The notes under the pieces were generated by a model. The model made no database searches, was not told the origin of the DNA, and saw only the letters and a program-made list of their open reading frames with translations. Position numbers and translations under genes: made by a program. A stretch of 64,000 nt of DNA from Cellulomonas sp. APG4 (lineage in GTDB: Bacteria; Actinomycetota; Actinomycetes; Actinomycetales; Cellulomonadaceae): NCBI RefSeq assembly GCF_009996735.1, contig NZ_JAACYI010000003.1, positions 62,001 to 126,000 on the forward strand, in the 5' to 3' direction. Numbering within the stretch: the stretch's first letter is position 1; every line of letters begins with the position of its first letter. Shown in pieces: positions 25,497 to 34,372 of the stretch.

Positions 25497-26813
25497 TCAG
25501 TCGAGCACGTCGTGCACACGCCAGCCGGCGTGCCCCTCGTGCAGCACGAGCACCACCGAGCGCGCCGGGGCCTCCTCGCGCGCGCCCTCGTCGGCAGCCG
25601 GCCGCGCGCCCGCACTCGCGGTCACCGCGACGCGTGCCACACCGTCCCCGCGCTCGAGGAGCACCACGTCGTGGACGACGACCCGGAGGCTCGCGGCGTC
25701 GACGTCGCCCGCGAGGTCCGCGGCGACCGCGGCGTCGGCCCGGGCTGCGGGTGATCCCGGGACCGTGACCGAGCCGAGCAGCGGCGCGTCCCCGGTCGCG
25801 AGCGCCTCGGCCCGCTGCACCGTGAGGCGCCGCGCAGCCTCCACGGGGCCTTCCTCGAGCCGTTCGACCGCCAGGCCCGCACCGGTCCCCGACGACGTCG
25901 CCACCCTCGCGGACGCCGAGGGGGACCCTCCGCTCGTGCCGAGCACCAGGGCCACGGAGAGCACACCGAGGGTGCCGACAGCCGAGACGACCACGGGCGG
26001 CCGCAGGCCCGTGCGCCGCGCCCGGTGGCGCCCGCGCGCTGGGCGGCGCGCGAGGCGACCGCCCGACCGCACGCCCCCGTGCGCACGCCGGCTCCGTGCG
26101 AGCCTCCGCAGCTCGTCGACGACCACCGCCTGCGCACCGGCACGGACCGGCCGGGCCGGGCACGCACGGACGGCTCGTTCGGCGATGGCCTGGACGTCCG
26201 CGCCGGGCGGCATCTCGGTCAGCGCGAACGCGAGCCTGTCCCGCCCCTCCCCCGGCACGGTGTCCTCGAGCAGGCTCAACCCGAGCCGCACCAGGTCGTC
26301 CGCGTCCTGCTCCGGGCCGCGGCCCGGAGCAGGATCCGCGGCGAGGAGCCCCGTCAGCACCACGGCGGCGTCAGGGCGCCGCACGAGGTGCCGCAGCCGG
26401 ACCCGGCCGTGCGCGAGGCCCGCCGTGTGCAGGGCGGCCAGCGCCTGCGCGGCGCAGACGAGCACGGCGGTGACCTCTCCCGGCTCCCAGGGACCGTCGA
26501 GCAGGTCGAGGCAGACGCCCTCGACCTCCTCCTCGAGGAGAAGCAGCGCGTCATCCGCCAGCGGCACGGGTGCGGCCACCCGGGCCAGGTGCGTCAGCGG
26601 GTCGAGGGCCGCCAGCCGCAGGGCTCGCGCGCGTGCCGCGCCCGCGACGGCCGGCGGCGCGACCCGCGCCCGGAAGCGGACGCCCTCGACCGAGGTGGCG
26701 CACCAGACCTGGCCGCCACCCTGGCTGAGCAGGGCCCCGCACGGTTCGAGGCCGGCGTCACGCAGAGCGTCGAGCACGGCCGCAGGGGGCTGGGAGGGCG
26801 AGGTGGGTGGCAC
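25497..26813 (-). CDS. membrane-anchored pseudokinase-like protein
   Basis: A 438-residue protein. The N-terminal 240 residues resemble a Ser/Thr kinase fold: a Gly-rich loop-like SQGGGQVWCA (30-39), LLLLEEEVEGVCLDLL, and AAQALAALHTAGLAHGRVRLRHLV where HRDLKPxN is expected. The VAIK lysine, the HRD aspartate (HGR, 135-137) and DFG (LTG, 153-155) are all absent, so it is not an active kinase. A basic stretch precedes one membrane helix (VVVSAVGTLGVLSVALVLG, about 274-292), leaving an outside domain of about 140 residues. Its role may be to sense or scaffold at the membrane. Distant kinase homology is inferred by eye. Confidence 0.6.
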   Translation of the reverse strand: MPPTSPSQPPAAVLDALRDAGLEPCGALLSQGGGQVWCATSVEGVRFRARVAPPAVAGAARARALRLAALDPLTHLARVAAPVPLADDALLLLEEEVEGVCLDLLDGPWEPGEVTAVLVCAAQALAALHTAGLAHGRVRLRHLVRRPDAAVVLTGLLAADPAPGRGPEQDADDLVRLGLSLLEDTVPGEGRDRLAFALTEMPPGADVQAIAERAVRACPARPVRAGAQAVVVDELRRLARSRRAHGGVRSGGRLARRPARGRHRARRTGLRPPVVVSAVGTLGVLSVALVLGTSGGSPSASARVATSSGTGAGLAVERLEEGPVEAARRLTVQRAEALATGDAPLLGSVTVPGSPAARADAAVAADLAGDVDAASLRVVVHDVVLLERGDGVARVAVTASAGARPAADEGAREEAPARSVVLVLHEGHAGWRVHDVLD

Positions 26814-26886
26814 CTACCCATGTCAGCAGTTCCGCGGCCGTCGTGGGCGTCGTCCACAGGCCTCGGCTCGGCTCGCGTCCGGCCGC

Positions 26887-27933
26887 TCAGCCCACCTGAC
26901 CGCCCGGTACCGGCACACGCGACCCGTCCACCGCGGCGAGCCGCGCAGCGTCGAGCACGTGGGCCGTCCGCACGGCGTCGGCGGGGTCCACCGGGGCCGG
27001 GGCGCCGTCGTGCAGCCAGGGACGCAGCGCGCGGTAGAAGTCCGCGTGCCCACCCGGTGCGCGCGGTACCGGCACTGCGCGGTCGCCGTGCACCAGGAAC
27101 CCCTCGTGGCCCTCGCCCGGGTCGAGTGCGGCGAACGGTGTCGGCTCACCCTCGAAACTCGTCACGAGGTACGCGCCCGCGTCGCCGAGCACGCGCGTGC
27201 GAGGTCCGGGGGCGCCGACGAGGCCGCCCGCCCACAGGTGGCTCACCGTGCCGGTCGCGTGCGTGAGGGCGAGGAAGACGTCGTCCTCGGTCGGCGTCGT
27301 GAGGGCCCGCAGCTCGGCGGCCACCGTGGTGACCGGGCCGAAGAGCTGGACGGCCGAGTCCACCAGGTGCGCGCCGAGGTCGAGCAGCAGGCCCCCGCCG
27401 TCGCCGACGGCGTTCTCCTTCCAACGGTCCTTGGGGCGGGGGCGCCACCGCTCCCAGCGCCGTTCGAAGCGGTGCACCGACCCGAGGGCCCCGTCGTCGA
27501 GCAGGGCCCGCAGCGTGAGCTGCTCGGCGTCCCAGCGCCGGTTCTGGAAGACCGTGAGGGGGACGCGACCGGCCGCTGCGGCCTCGACGACCCGCGCGGC
27601 TCCACGGGCGTCGAGCCCGAGCGGCTTGTCGACGACCAGCGGCACACCTGCCGCCACCGTCGCGAGCGCGTGCTCGACGTGCCGCCCTGTGGGCGAGGCG
27701 ATGACGACGGCGTCGAGCCCCTCCGCTCCCGCGAGGAGGCGCTCGAGATCGGGGTGCACGCGCACCCCCGGCCAGTCGCCCCGGGCCGCCTCGCCTCGCC
27801 CCGGATCGCGCGTGACGACGTCCGTCACGACGTGGCCGGCGTCGCGCAGCAGGCGTGCGTGGATGCCGCAGCCGGCGTCGCCGTAGCCGACGACGCCGAC
27901 GCGCAGGGTCAGTCCCGGATCCGTGTGCCCCAT
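26887..27933 (-). CDS. Gfo/Idh/MocA family oxidoreductase
   Basis: A 348-residue NAD(P)-dependent dehydrogenase. The Rossmann site is VGVVGYGDAGCGIHARLL. The family lysine lies in VVDKPLGLDARGA (an EKP variant), and LDLGAHLVDSAVQLFG holds the second catalytic motif (GxHxxD). The substrate, usually a sugar or sugar acid, is not predictable. ATG 27933 overlaps the end of the MMPL gene by 25 nt; a GTG six bases earlier is also possible. It is transcribed in the same direction as the MMPL gene upstream and the pseudokinase gene downstream. Confidence 0.85.
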   Translation of the reverse strand: MGHTDPGLTLRVGVVGYGDAGCGIHARLLRDAGHVVTDVVTRDPGRGEAARGDWPGVRVHPDLERLLAGAEGLDAVVIASPTGRHVEHALATVAAGVPLVVDKPLGLDARGAARVVEAAAAGRVPLTVFQNRRWDAEQLTLRALLDDGALGSVHRFERRWERWRPRPKDRWKENAVGDGGGLLLDLGAHLVDSAVQLFGPVTTVAAELRALTTPTEDDVFLALTHATGTVSHLWAGGLVGAPGPRTRVLGDAGAYLVTSFEGEPTPFAALDPGEGHEGFLVHGDRAVPVPRAPGGHADFYRALRPWLHDGAPAPVDPADAVRTAHVLDAARLAAVDGSRVPVPGGQVG

Positions 27934-30143
27934 GGCCACCAGGATGCCCGACCGAGGTCGTGCACCAGACCGGGGACCAGCAGGGTGCGCACCACGAGCG
28001 TGTCGATGAGCACACCGAGCGCCACGAGGAAGGCGAGCTGTGCGAGGAAGAGCAGGGGCAGCACCGCGAGCGCGCTGAACGTCGCGGCGAGCACCACGCC
28101 CGCGCTCGTGATGACCCCTCCGGTGACGGCGAGCCCGCGGCGCACGCCCTCGCGCGTCCCGTGCCGCAGCGACTCCTCGCGCACGCGGGTCATGAGGAAG
28201 ATCGAGTAGTCGATGCCCAGGGCCACCAGGAAGACGAACGCGTAGAGCGGGACCACCGCGTCGGCCCCCGGCATGTCGAACACGTGGTTGAACACGATCG
28301 CGCCGATCCCCAGGGTCGCACCGAACGAGAGGACGTTCGCGACCATCAGCAGGACGGGAGCGAGCACCGAGCGCAGCAGGCCGATCAGCACCAGCAGGAT
28401 CACACCGAGCACCGTCGGGACGATCACCGTGAGGTCGCGGGTGCTCGTCTCCTGCGTGTCGAGCCGCTCGGCGGCGGCCCCGCCCACGAGGGCGTCGTCG
28501 GCGACGTCGTGCACCGCGGTGCGCACGTCGCGCACCACCTCGGTCGCCTCCTGGCTGTCGGAGGCCGCGGCCGTGACCACCTCGACGAGCACGCGACCGT
28601 CGACGACGCGCGGCGGGACGGGCTCGTCGCCCGGCGGGCCGGCCGGTGCGTCACCCACCGCGGCCGCGTCCTCGACGCCGTCGACGCCGAGGGCGGCCTC
28701 GAGCACGGCGTCGAGGTCGCCCTCCTGCGCGACCACGGTGATCGGCTGCACCTGACCGGCGTCGAAGTGCCGCGCGAGGGCCTCCTGGCCCGCGACCGAC
28801 TCGACCTGGGTGAGGAAGACGTCGCTCTCGCTGGTGCCCTCGGCGCGGAAGGTGGGCACGAAGGCCGCGGCGACGAGCAGCAGCGCGGCGGTCGACACCC
28901 ACACGCGACGCGGGTGGGCGGCGATGCCGCGGCTGACCCGTCCCCAGACGCCCGAGCGTGCCTCGACCTCCTCGAGCGTCTCGTCGTGCGCCTCGGTGTC
29001 CGGGGCGTCGTCGGCCGGCCGCGGGACACGCGGCCAGAAGATGAGGCGCGCGAAGCGCTGACCGCCCGCCAGCAGCAGGGCGGGGAGAAGGGTGAGCGCC
29101 GCGACGAACGCGGCCACGATGCCGATCGCAGCGACCGGCCCGAGGCTCGAGTTCGACGAGAGGTCGGACAGCAGCAGGCAGAGCAGACCCGCGATCACGG
29201 TGCCCGCGCTGGCTGCGATGGGCTCGATCGAGGCACGTAGGGCCCGCCGCATCGCGGTGTGGACCGAGGTCACGCGGCGCAGCTCCTCGCGGTAGCGCGC
29301 CACGAGCAGGAGCGAGTAGTCGGTCGCGGCACCGACCACGAGGATGAACAGGATCCCCTGGCTCTGGCCGTTGAGCACGAGGACGCCCGCGTCGGCCAGG
29401 TGGTAGACCACGAGCGCGGCCCCGGAGAGACCGAAGAGGGACGTGAGCAGCACGGTGAACGGCAGGCTCGGCGAGCGGTAGACCAGCACGAGGATCACGA
29501 ACACCACGCCGAGCGCGACCAGCAGGAGGATCCCGTCGATCCCCGCGAACGCCTCGACGAGGTCGGCGATCGAGCCCGCGGGGCCGGTCACCCACGCCTC
29601 GAGCCCGTCGGTCTCGAGGTCGGCGGCGGCGTCCCGCAGCTCGGCGACCACGACGTTGACCGTTCGCTCCTCGCCCACCTGCTCGTTCGCGGTGTCGGCG
29701 TCGAGCGCGATCGTGACCAGCACGGCCTCGCCGTCCTCGGACGGGATCGCGACGGGCGGCTGCACCACGAGGTCGCCCAGGGTGCGGCCGTCCTCGAGCT
29801 CGAGGGCCGGCAGCCGATCCGCGAAGGCCTGGACCTCGCCGATCTGCCCGGGGTCCAGAGGGCCATCGCCCTCGACCACGAGCAGCGCCGGCAGCGTCGA
29901 CTGGTCGGAGAACTCGCGTGCGAGCTCGCCCGCACGCGTCGACTCGGCCTGCTCGGGCAGGAACGCGGCGGCGTCGTTCTCCTGGACCTCCGACAGGCTC
30001 CCGACGGCGGCACCGCCCAGGCCGCCGATCGCGAACCAGACCAGGATGACCCCCAAGGTCACCAGGCCGCGGAGCAACCCGCGACGCCGTCCGTGGGAGG
30101 GTGACGTGCGAGAAGACTCATTGCTCAGCATGCTGAGCATCAT
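27909..30143 (-). CDS. MMPL/RND-family membrane transporter
   Basis: A 744-residue transporter with the duplicated MMPL topology: one helix, a large outside domain (about 55-200), a cluster of helices (starting ILLLVALGVVFVILVLVY, with VVGAATDYSLLLVARYREEL holding the proton-relay Asp-Tyr), a soluble loop, then the second half ending ALGIDYSIFLMTRVREESL and VLIDTLVVRTLLVP. Such proteins use the proton gradient to export lipids or drugs. The start is uncertain: ATG at 30143, 30140 or 30131, all in or next to the 18-bp palindrome of the divergent marR. The location next to marR suggests drug or lipid export under its control. Confidence 0.88.
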   Translation of the reverse strand: MMLSMLSNESSRTSPSHGRRRGLLRGLVTLGVILVWFAIGGLGGAAVGSLSEVQENDAAAFLPEQAESTRAGELAREFSDQSTLPALLVVEGDGPLDPGQIGEVQAFADRLPALELEDGRTLGDLVVQPPVAIPSEDGEAVLVTIALDADTANEQVGEERTVNVVVAELRDAAADLETDGLEAWVTGPAGSIADLVEAFAGIDGILLLVALGVVFVILVLVYRSPSLPFTVLLTSLFGLSGAALVVYHLADAGVLVLNGQSQGILFILVVGAATDYSLLLVARYREELRRVTSVHTAMRRALRASIEPIAASAGTVIAGLLCLLLSDLSSNSSLGPVAAIGIVAAFVAALTLLPALLLAGGQRFARLIFWPRVPRPADDAPDTEAHDETLEEVEARSGVWGRVSRGIAAHPRRVWVSTAALLLVAAAFVPTFRAEGTSESDVFLTQVESVAGQEALARHFDAGQVQPITVVAQEGDLDAVLEAALGVDGVEDAAAVGDAPAGPPGDEPVPPRVVDGRVLVEVVTAAASDSQEATEVVRDVRTAVHDVADDALVGGAAAERLDTQETSTRDLTVIVPTVLGVILLVLIGLLRSVLAPVLLMVANVLSFGATLGIGAIVFNHVFDMPGADAVVPLYAFVFLVALGIDYSIFLMTRVREESLRHGTREGVRRGLAVTGGVITSAGVVLAATFSALAVLPLLFLAQLAFLVALGVLIDTLVVRTLLVPGLVHDLGRASWWPWGTRIRD
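30122..30139. promoter_or_regulatory. 18-bp perfect palindrome, probable MarR operator
   Basis: TGCTCAGCATGCTGAGCA is its own reverse complement. It covers the candidate start codons of the MMPL gene and the -35 region of the marR promoter (-10 TAGCCT at 30153-30158). Confidence 0.65.
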
Positions 30144-30152
30144 GGACCCGGC

Positions 30153-30158
30153 TAGCCT
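30153..30158 (+). promoter_or_regulatory. -10 element of marR
   Basis: TAGCCT, about 45 bp before the marR start; the 18-bp palindrome occupies the -35 position. Confidence 0.45.
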
Positions 30159-30204
30159 GCTCGACAACTCGAACGCCCGCCCGCGGCGTCAGGAAGGTCG
30201 CAGC

Positions 30205-30768
30205 GTGCCCACTCCTCCCCCGGGCGCCGCCACCCCGTCCACGGGGAGCGACGCACGAGCCGCCGCACCCACGGCCCCAGAGCCGCAGGTGCCCACGGGT
30301 GCACCACGCCCTCCTGGCCAGTGGCCCACGGGGCGCCTGGTCTCGGCCGTGGCCAGGCGCATCGAGCGCGACTGGAACGCGCACCTCGAGCGCTGGGACC
30401 TCAACCACGCGAGCCTGCCCGTGCTGTACCTGCTCAGCGGAGGGCCGCGGTCGCAGCGCGAGCTCGCCGAGGCCTCGGGCGTGACGGAGCAGACCATGAG
30501 CCGGATCCTCGTGCGGCTCGAGCGCACCGGGTACATCCGTCGGCGTCCGCACGAGCAGGACCGCCGGCGCCACGAGGTGGTGCTCACCGACGAGGGGCGG
30601 CAGACGCTGCTCGAGGCCGGGGACCCGCGCGTGGCCGAGCAGATGAGCATCCGCGGCCTCAGCCCGGAGCAGGTGCGCACGCTGCGCGACATCCTCGGCG
30701 TGATGCTCGCGCAGCGGCCGCGGGACGGCGATCCCGTCCCCGAGGGCACGTCCGCCGAGCCGAGATGA
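30205..30768 (+). CDS. MarR-family transcriptional regulator
   Basis: A 187-residue winged-helix regulator. The domain runs from about residue 40: LVSAVARRIERDWNAHLERWDLNHASLPVLYLLSGGPRSQRELAEASGVTEQTMSRILVRLERTGYIRRRPHEQDRRRHEVVLTDEG contains the recognition helix and the wing with the DxRR motif. GTG 30205 follows AGGAAGG (30191-30197); an upstream in-frame ATG at 30142 would place the operator palindrome at the gene start and lacks a good ribosome site. It is divergent from the MMPL transporter gene, its likely target. Confidence 0.88.
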   Translation: MPTPPPGAATPSTGSDARAAAPTAPEPQVPTGAPRPPGQWPTGRLVSAVARRIERDWNAHLERWDLNHASLPVLYLLSGGPRSQRELAEASGVTEQTMSRILVRLERTGYIRRRPHEQDRRRHEVVLTDEGRQTLLEAGDPRVAEQMSIRGLSPEQVRTLRDILGVMLAQRPRDGDPVPEGTSAEPR

Positions 30769-30817
30769 GACGAGCGGGCCGCGACCGGCGTGTGACGACG
30801 GCCCGTCGCGCCTGGGT

Positions 30818-30823
30818 TACCGT
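30818..30823 (+). promoter_or_regulatory. -10 element, leaderless start of lipB
   Basis: TACCGT, 6 nt before ATG 30830. Confidence 0.6.
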
Positions 30824-30829
30824 GCAGAC

Positions 30830-31507
30830 ATGGCCCCCGAGCTCGAGATCCTGAGCCTCGACCCCGGTCGTCGCCACGTCCCCTACGCCGAGGCGTGGGA
30901 GCTCCAGCGCCGCCTGCACGCCGACGTCGTCGCGGGCGAGCGGCCCGGCACGGTGGTGCTCGTCGAGCACGAGAGCGTGTACACGGCAGGGCGCCGCACG
31001 GCGAGCTGGGACCGGCCGGTCGACGGCACCCCGGTGGTCGACGTCGACCGCGGCGGGCGGATCACGTGGCACGGTCCCGGACAGCTCGTGGCCTATCCCG
31101 TGGTGCCGCTCCGCGAGCCGGTGGACGTGGTGGCGTACGTGCGCACGCTCGAGCAGGCCGTGATCGACGTCTGCGGTGCGCTCGGACTCGCGGCCGTGCG
31201 CGTCGAGGGTCGCAGCGGCGTGTGGTTCCCCGCCGACGGCGCCCGGCGCGAGCGCAAGGTCGCGGCGATCGGCGTGCGTGTCGCACGCGGCGTCACGATG
31301 CACGGGCTGGCGCTCAACTGCGACCCCGAGCTCGAGGCGTTCGCGCACATCGTCCCGTGCGGCATCACGGACGCGGACGTGACGTCCCTCACCCTCGAGA
31401 CGGGTCGCCGCGTGGCGATCGCCGAGGTCGAGCCACTGCTGCGCGAGCACCTGGTCGCGGCCCTCGCGAGCGTCACCGGTGGACGGCCCACGGCTGACGT
31501 AGGGTGA
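30830..31507 (+). CDS. lipB: lipoyl(octanoyl) transferase
   Basis: A 225-residue enzyme that moves the octanoyl group from acyl carrier protein to the lipoyl-domain lysine. Motifs are [10 protein letters not shown], the [17 protein letters not shown] signature, the catalytic lysine in [22 protein letters not shown] and the catalytic cysteine in HIVPCGI. Length is normal. It begins at ATG 30830 behind a leaderless-type -10. lipA follows after 4 nt but also has its own -10 in the last codons of lipB. Together they supply lipoate to the E2 protein encoded at 22.6-24.4 kb. Confidence 0.95.
   Translation: MAPELEILSLDPGRRHVPYAEAWELQRRLHADVVAGERPGTVVLVEHESVYTAGRRTASWDRPVDGTPVVDVDRGGRITWHGPGQLVAYPVVPLREPVDVVAYVRTLEQAVIDVCGALGLAAVRVEGRSGVWFPADGARRERKVAAIGVRVARGVTMHGLALNCDPELEAFAHIVPCGITDADVTSLTLETGRRVAIAEVEPLLREHLVAALASVTGGRPTADVG
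31500..31505 (+). promoter_or_regulatory. -10 element, leaderless start of lipA inside the lipB end
   Basis: TAGGGT overlaps the lipB stop codon and lies 6 nt before GTG 31512, giving lipA a separate start of transcription. Confidence 0.55.
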
Positions 31508-31511
31508 CCGG

Positions 31512-32513
31512 GTGACGATCGCACCCGAGGGACGCCGGATGCTGCGGGTCGAGGCCCGCAACGCCGCCACGCCGATCGAGAAGAAGCCCGAGTGGATCAA
31601 GACCAGGGCCTCGATGGGACCGCAGTACACCGAGCTCAAGCAGCTCGTGCGCGGTGGCGGCCTGCACACCGTCTGCGAGGAGGCGGGCTGTCCCAACATC
31701 TTCGAGTGCTGGGAGGACCGCGAGGCGACGTTCCTCATCGGTGGCGACCAGTGCACGCGTAGGTGCGACTTCTGCCAGATCGACACGGGCAAGCCTGCAG
31801 CCTTCGACGCCGACGAGCCGCGCCGCGTGGCCGAGTCCGTGCGGACCATGGGCCTGCGCTACTCGACCGTGACCGGCGTCGCGCGTGACGACCTGCCCGA
31901 CGGCGGTGCGTGGCTCTACGCCGAGACGGTGCGCCAGATCCACGCGATGAACCCCGAGACGGGCGTCGAGCTGCTGATCCCCGACTTCAACGCGATCCCC
32001 GAGCTGCTCGACGAGGTCTTCTCGTCCCGCCCCGAGGTGCTCGCGCACAACCTCGAGACCGTCCCGCGGATCTTCAAGCAGATCCGCCCCGGGTTCCGCT
32101 ACGAGCGTTCTCTCTCGGTGCTCACGTCCGCCCGCGAAGAGGGCCTCGTCACCAAGTCCAACCTCATCCTGGGCATGGGCGAGACCTACGACGAGGCCGT
32201 CGAGGCCTTGCACGACCTGCACCAGGCGGGCTGCGACCTGCTCACCATCACGCAGTACCTGCGCCCGTCGGTGCGGCACCACCCCGTGGACCGGTGGGTC
32301 AAGCCCGAGGAGTTCGTCGCCCTGTCCGAGGAGGCCGAGCGCATCGGGTTCCTGGGCGTCATGTCCGGCCCGCTCGTGCGCTCGTCCTACCGTGCTGGCC
32401 GCCTGTGGGCGCAGGCGATGCGCCGTCGCGGTGAGCAGATCCCCGCCGGGCTCGCACACCTCGCCGAGGAGGGCTCGGCCCGCCAGGAGGCGTCGAGCCT
32501 GCTCGCCCGCTGA
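31512..32513 (+). CDS. lipA: lipoyl synthase
   Basis: A 333-residue radical SAM enzyme that inserts two sulfurs into the octanoyl chain. The auxiliary cluster motif [13 protein letters not shown] and the radical SAM motif [10 protein letters not shown] are intact, and the C-terminal cluster-ligating serine is in VRSSYRAG. Length is normal. GTG 31512 is the start, 4 nt after lipB. The auxiliary 4Fe-4S cluster is consumed in the reaction, so continued supply by carriers such as ErpA is needed. Confidence 0.96.
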   Translation: MTIAPEGRRMLRVEARNAATPIEKKPEWIKTRASMGPQYTELKQLVRGGGLHTVCEEAGCPNIFECWEDREATFLIGGDQCTRRCDFCQIDTGKPAAFDADEPRRVAESVRTMGLRYSTVTGVARDDLPDGGAWLYAETVRQIHAMNPETGVELLIPDFNAIPELLDEVFSSRPEVLAHNLETVPRIFKQIRPGFRYERSLSVLTSAREEGLVTKSNLILGMGETYDEAVEALHDLHQAGCDLLTITQYLRPSVRHHPVDRWVKPEEFVALSEEAERIGFLGVMSGPLVRSSYRAGRLWAQAMRRRGEQIPAGLAHLAEEGSARQEASSLLAR

Positions 32514-32575
32514 ACCGCCGCCTGTCCGGCCGCGCGACGGTGCCGACGGCGGTCGGGGTCCCGGCGGCGGACCAC

Positions 32576-32581
32576 TAGACT
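32576..32581 (+). promoter_or_regulatory. -10 element near the DUF4191 start
   Basis: TAGACT, 8 nt before ATG 32590; slightly longer spacing than the other leaderless candidates. Confidence 0.45.
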
Positions 32582-32589
32582 CCTGGCCC

Positions 32590-33315
32590 ATGGCCCGAGA
32601 CTCCGCATCGTCCTCCGCTGCCCCCGGCGGCGCACCGAAGCAGAAGAAGGTCCGCTGGTACCACCAGGTCTGGCAGGCCTACCAGATGACGCGGCGCTCC
32701 GACCCCGCCGTCACCTGGTGGATGGTCGGCCTGTTCGTGGGCATCGTCGCGGTCGCGGTCGCGATCGGGATCGCCGTGGGCCAGCCGGTCTACTTCACCA
32801 TCCTGGGCCTGCCGTTCGCGTTCCTCGCGGCCCTGTTCGTGCTCGCCCGTCGTGCCGAGGCGGCCGCCTACGGCCAGATCGAGGGCCAGCCCGGCGCGGC
32901 CCTCTCAGCCCTGCGCACCATCCGCCGCGGCTGGGACTTCCCCGAGGAGCCCGTGGCCGTGGACGCGCGCACGCAGGAGATGGTGTTCCGCGGCGTGGGC
33001 CGCCCGGGCGTCGTCCTCGTCGCGGAGGGCGTGCCGCACCGTGCGCAGCGTCAGCTCGAGGCCGAGCGCAAGAAGGTCGCGCGCGTGCTGCCGAACGTCC
33101 AGATCCACACGCTGCAGTGCGGCAACGCCGAGGGACAGGTGCCGCTCAAGAAGCTCGGCCGCACCGTCCAGCGCCTCAAGCCGACGCTGACCAAGCAGGA
33201 GGCGGCCGAGGTCTCGAAGCGCCTCAAGGCGCTGGGCGGCATCCGGATGCCCGTGCCCAAGGGCATCGACCCCTACCGCGTGCGCCCCGACCGCAAGGGC
33301 ATGCGCGGCCGCTGA
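32590..33315 (+). CDS. DUF4191 membrane protein
   Basis: A 241-residue actinobacterial protein. A basic N-terminus (KQKKVRWYHQVWQAYQMTRRSDP) leads into two close membrane helices (VTWWMVGLFVGIVAVAVAIGIAVG and ILGLPFAFLAALFVLARRAEA), then a soluble domain with RGVGRPGVVLVAEG and a basic tail. This layout and its position after lipA match DUF4191 (Rv2219 in M. tuberculosis). Function unknown. Its stop shares a base with the next ATG (TGATG). Confidence 0.85.
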   Translation: MARDSASSSAAPGGAPKQKKVRWYHQVWQAYQMTRRSDPAVTWWMVGLFVGIVAVAVAIGIAVGQPVYFTILGLPFAFLAALFVLARRAEAAAYGQIEGQPGAALSALRTIRRGWDFPEEPVAVDARTQEMVFRGVGRPGVVLVAEGVPHRAQRQLEAERKKVARVLPNVQIHTLQCGNAEGQVPLKKLGRTVQRLKPTLTKQEAAEVSKRLKALGGIRMPVPKGIDPYRVRPDRKGMRGR

Positions 33316-33708
33316 TGACCGGGACGGAGGCGCGCTGGAACCACAGCACGCACTACCTCCCGGTGCTCCTCGACGCCGTGCGGCCGGGCTGCACGGCGAT
33401 CGATCTGGGTTGCGGCGAGGGTCACACCGTCCGGTTGCTCGTCGCCGCCGGCGCCGGTCACGTGACCGGCGTCGACTCCTCGGCCGAGATGCTCGACCTC
33501 GCCCGCGCGGGCACCGCCGCCGGGGACCCCGCGGAGTACGTCGAGGGTGACCTGCTGACCGTGCCCCAGGCTGGCCGCTTCGACCTGGTCGCCTGTGTCG
33601 CGACCCTGCACCACGTGCCGCTCGAGGCGGGGCTCTCCCGGCTCCGCGAGCTCACGGCGCTCACGGCTCTACTGGCGCTACACGCTCGAGTGGGAGGCTC
33701 CCGCCTGA
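33315..33708 (+). pseudogene. class I SAM methyltransferase with internal deletion
   Basis: The ATG at 33315 opens a SAM methyltransferase: RWNHSTHYLPVLLDAV, motif I AIDLGCGEGH, GVDSSAEMLDLA, EGDLL, and [24 protein letters not shown]. Where the sheet strand LAPGGxL should follow, the frame becomes meaningless. Twelve bases on, another frame gives [14 protein letters not shown] and a TGA at 33706, which is a normal C-terminus for this family. So roughly 80-90 codons of the C-terminal half are missing and the frame is shifted. The join carries a tandem 9-bp repeat (GCTCACGGC, 33650-33658 and 33659-33667), suggesting deletion. A sequencing or assembly fault is the alternative. Confidence 0.75.
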
Positions 33709-33727
33709 TCGGGCCCGCGCGGTGGGT

Positions 33728-34258
33728 TCAGCGGCGGACGATGACGGTCCCCGCGGCTGCGTCGTGCATGCCCCGCCCGTCACCGTCCCAGATGGCCGGC
33801 GGGATCACCAGGCACAGCAACGCCGTCCGCAGAGCAGCGGCCACCGGCCCCGGGGGCGGCCACGACGACGGTGGGGCGAAGGCGCGGGCGTCCTCGGGGT
33901 CCGCCCCCGGCAGGTCGCGCACGCGGACCACCTGCAGCCCCATCACACGGTGGCCGACGGTGTGGCCGAGGGTCATGACGAGCACGAGCGTCGAGACGCC
34001 GAACACCAGCAACGTCGCCACCGGGTCGCCCGCGAGGACCCGGGGCACCACGGCCCCGGGCTCGGGGAAGAAGGCCCCGCTGACGAGCATCGAGAGCACC
34101 CAGTCGACGGCGAGCGCGACGAGCCGTCGACCGACGCCCGCGCGCGAGCCGGCGCCCGCGGCGGGCAGGCGCAGCCGCCCCCTGCCGGAACCGCCGTCGG
34201 GCCCCTCGCCTGCAGGGGTACCCTCCAGCCAGGAGCCCAGGTCCTCACGTCGCGCCAT
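33728..34258 (-). CDS. RDD-family membrane protein
   Basis: A 176-residue membrane protein. The RDD hallmark is [22 protein letters not shown] (Arg-Asp on helix 1), with [22 protein letters not shown] (the second conserved segment) and a last helix [26 protein letters not shown]. Function of RDD proteins is mostly unknown; some are sodium/proton transporters. The gene sits head-to-head with glnA, as does its counterpart in mycobacteria near glnA1. It converges on the methyltransferase remnant. Confidence 0.85.
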   Translation of the reverse strand: MARREDLGSWLEGTPAGEGPDGGSGRGRLRLPAAGAGSRAGVGRRLVALAVDWVLSMLVSGAFFPEPGAVVPRVLAGDPVATLLVFGVSTLVLVMTLGHTVGHRVMGLQVVRVRDLPGADPEDARAFAPPSSWPPPGPVAAALRTALLCLVIPPAIWDGDGRGMHDAAAGTVIVRR

Positions 34259-34264
34259 GCCGGA

Positions 34265-34270
34265 AGCCTA
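34265..34270 (-). promoter_or_regulatory. -10 element, leaderless start of RDD gene
   Basis: Minus-strand TAGGCT, 6 nt before ATG 34258. Confidence 0.6.
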
Positions 34271-34324
34271 ACGACGACTCGGTCGTGGCACGGCCGCGGG
34301 GCCGCACGGGTGAGCACGGTCCAG

Positions 34325-34362
34325 GTAACCCGACGGAAACATCGGGTACACCACAGGGAAAC
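34325..34362 (+). promoter_or_regulatory. GlnR-type operator upstream of glnA
   Basis: Boxes GTAAC (34325-34329), GAAAC (34336-34340), a degenerate TACAC (34347-34351) and GAAAC (34358-34362) are separated by exactly 6 nt each, giving the 22-bp-phased double a-b box of actinobacterial GlnR sites. It ends 11 bp before the -10 of glnA, in the activator position. Confidence 0.75.
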
Positions 34363-34372
34363 CGCCCGGGCC

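Noticed and set aside
25765-28209. An 814-codon plus-strand frame opposite the pseudokinase and Gfo/Idh genes.
   Set aside because: It runs through two recognised minus-strand genes, has no domain, and is mostly Arg, Pro and Ser.
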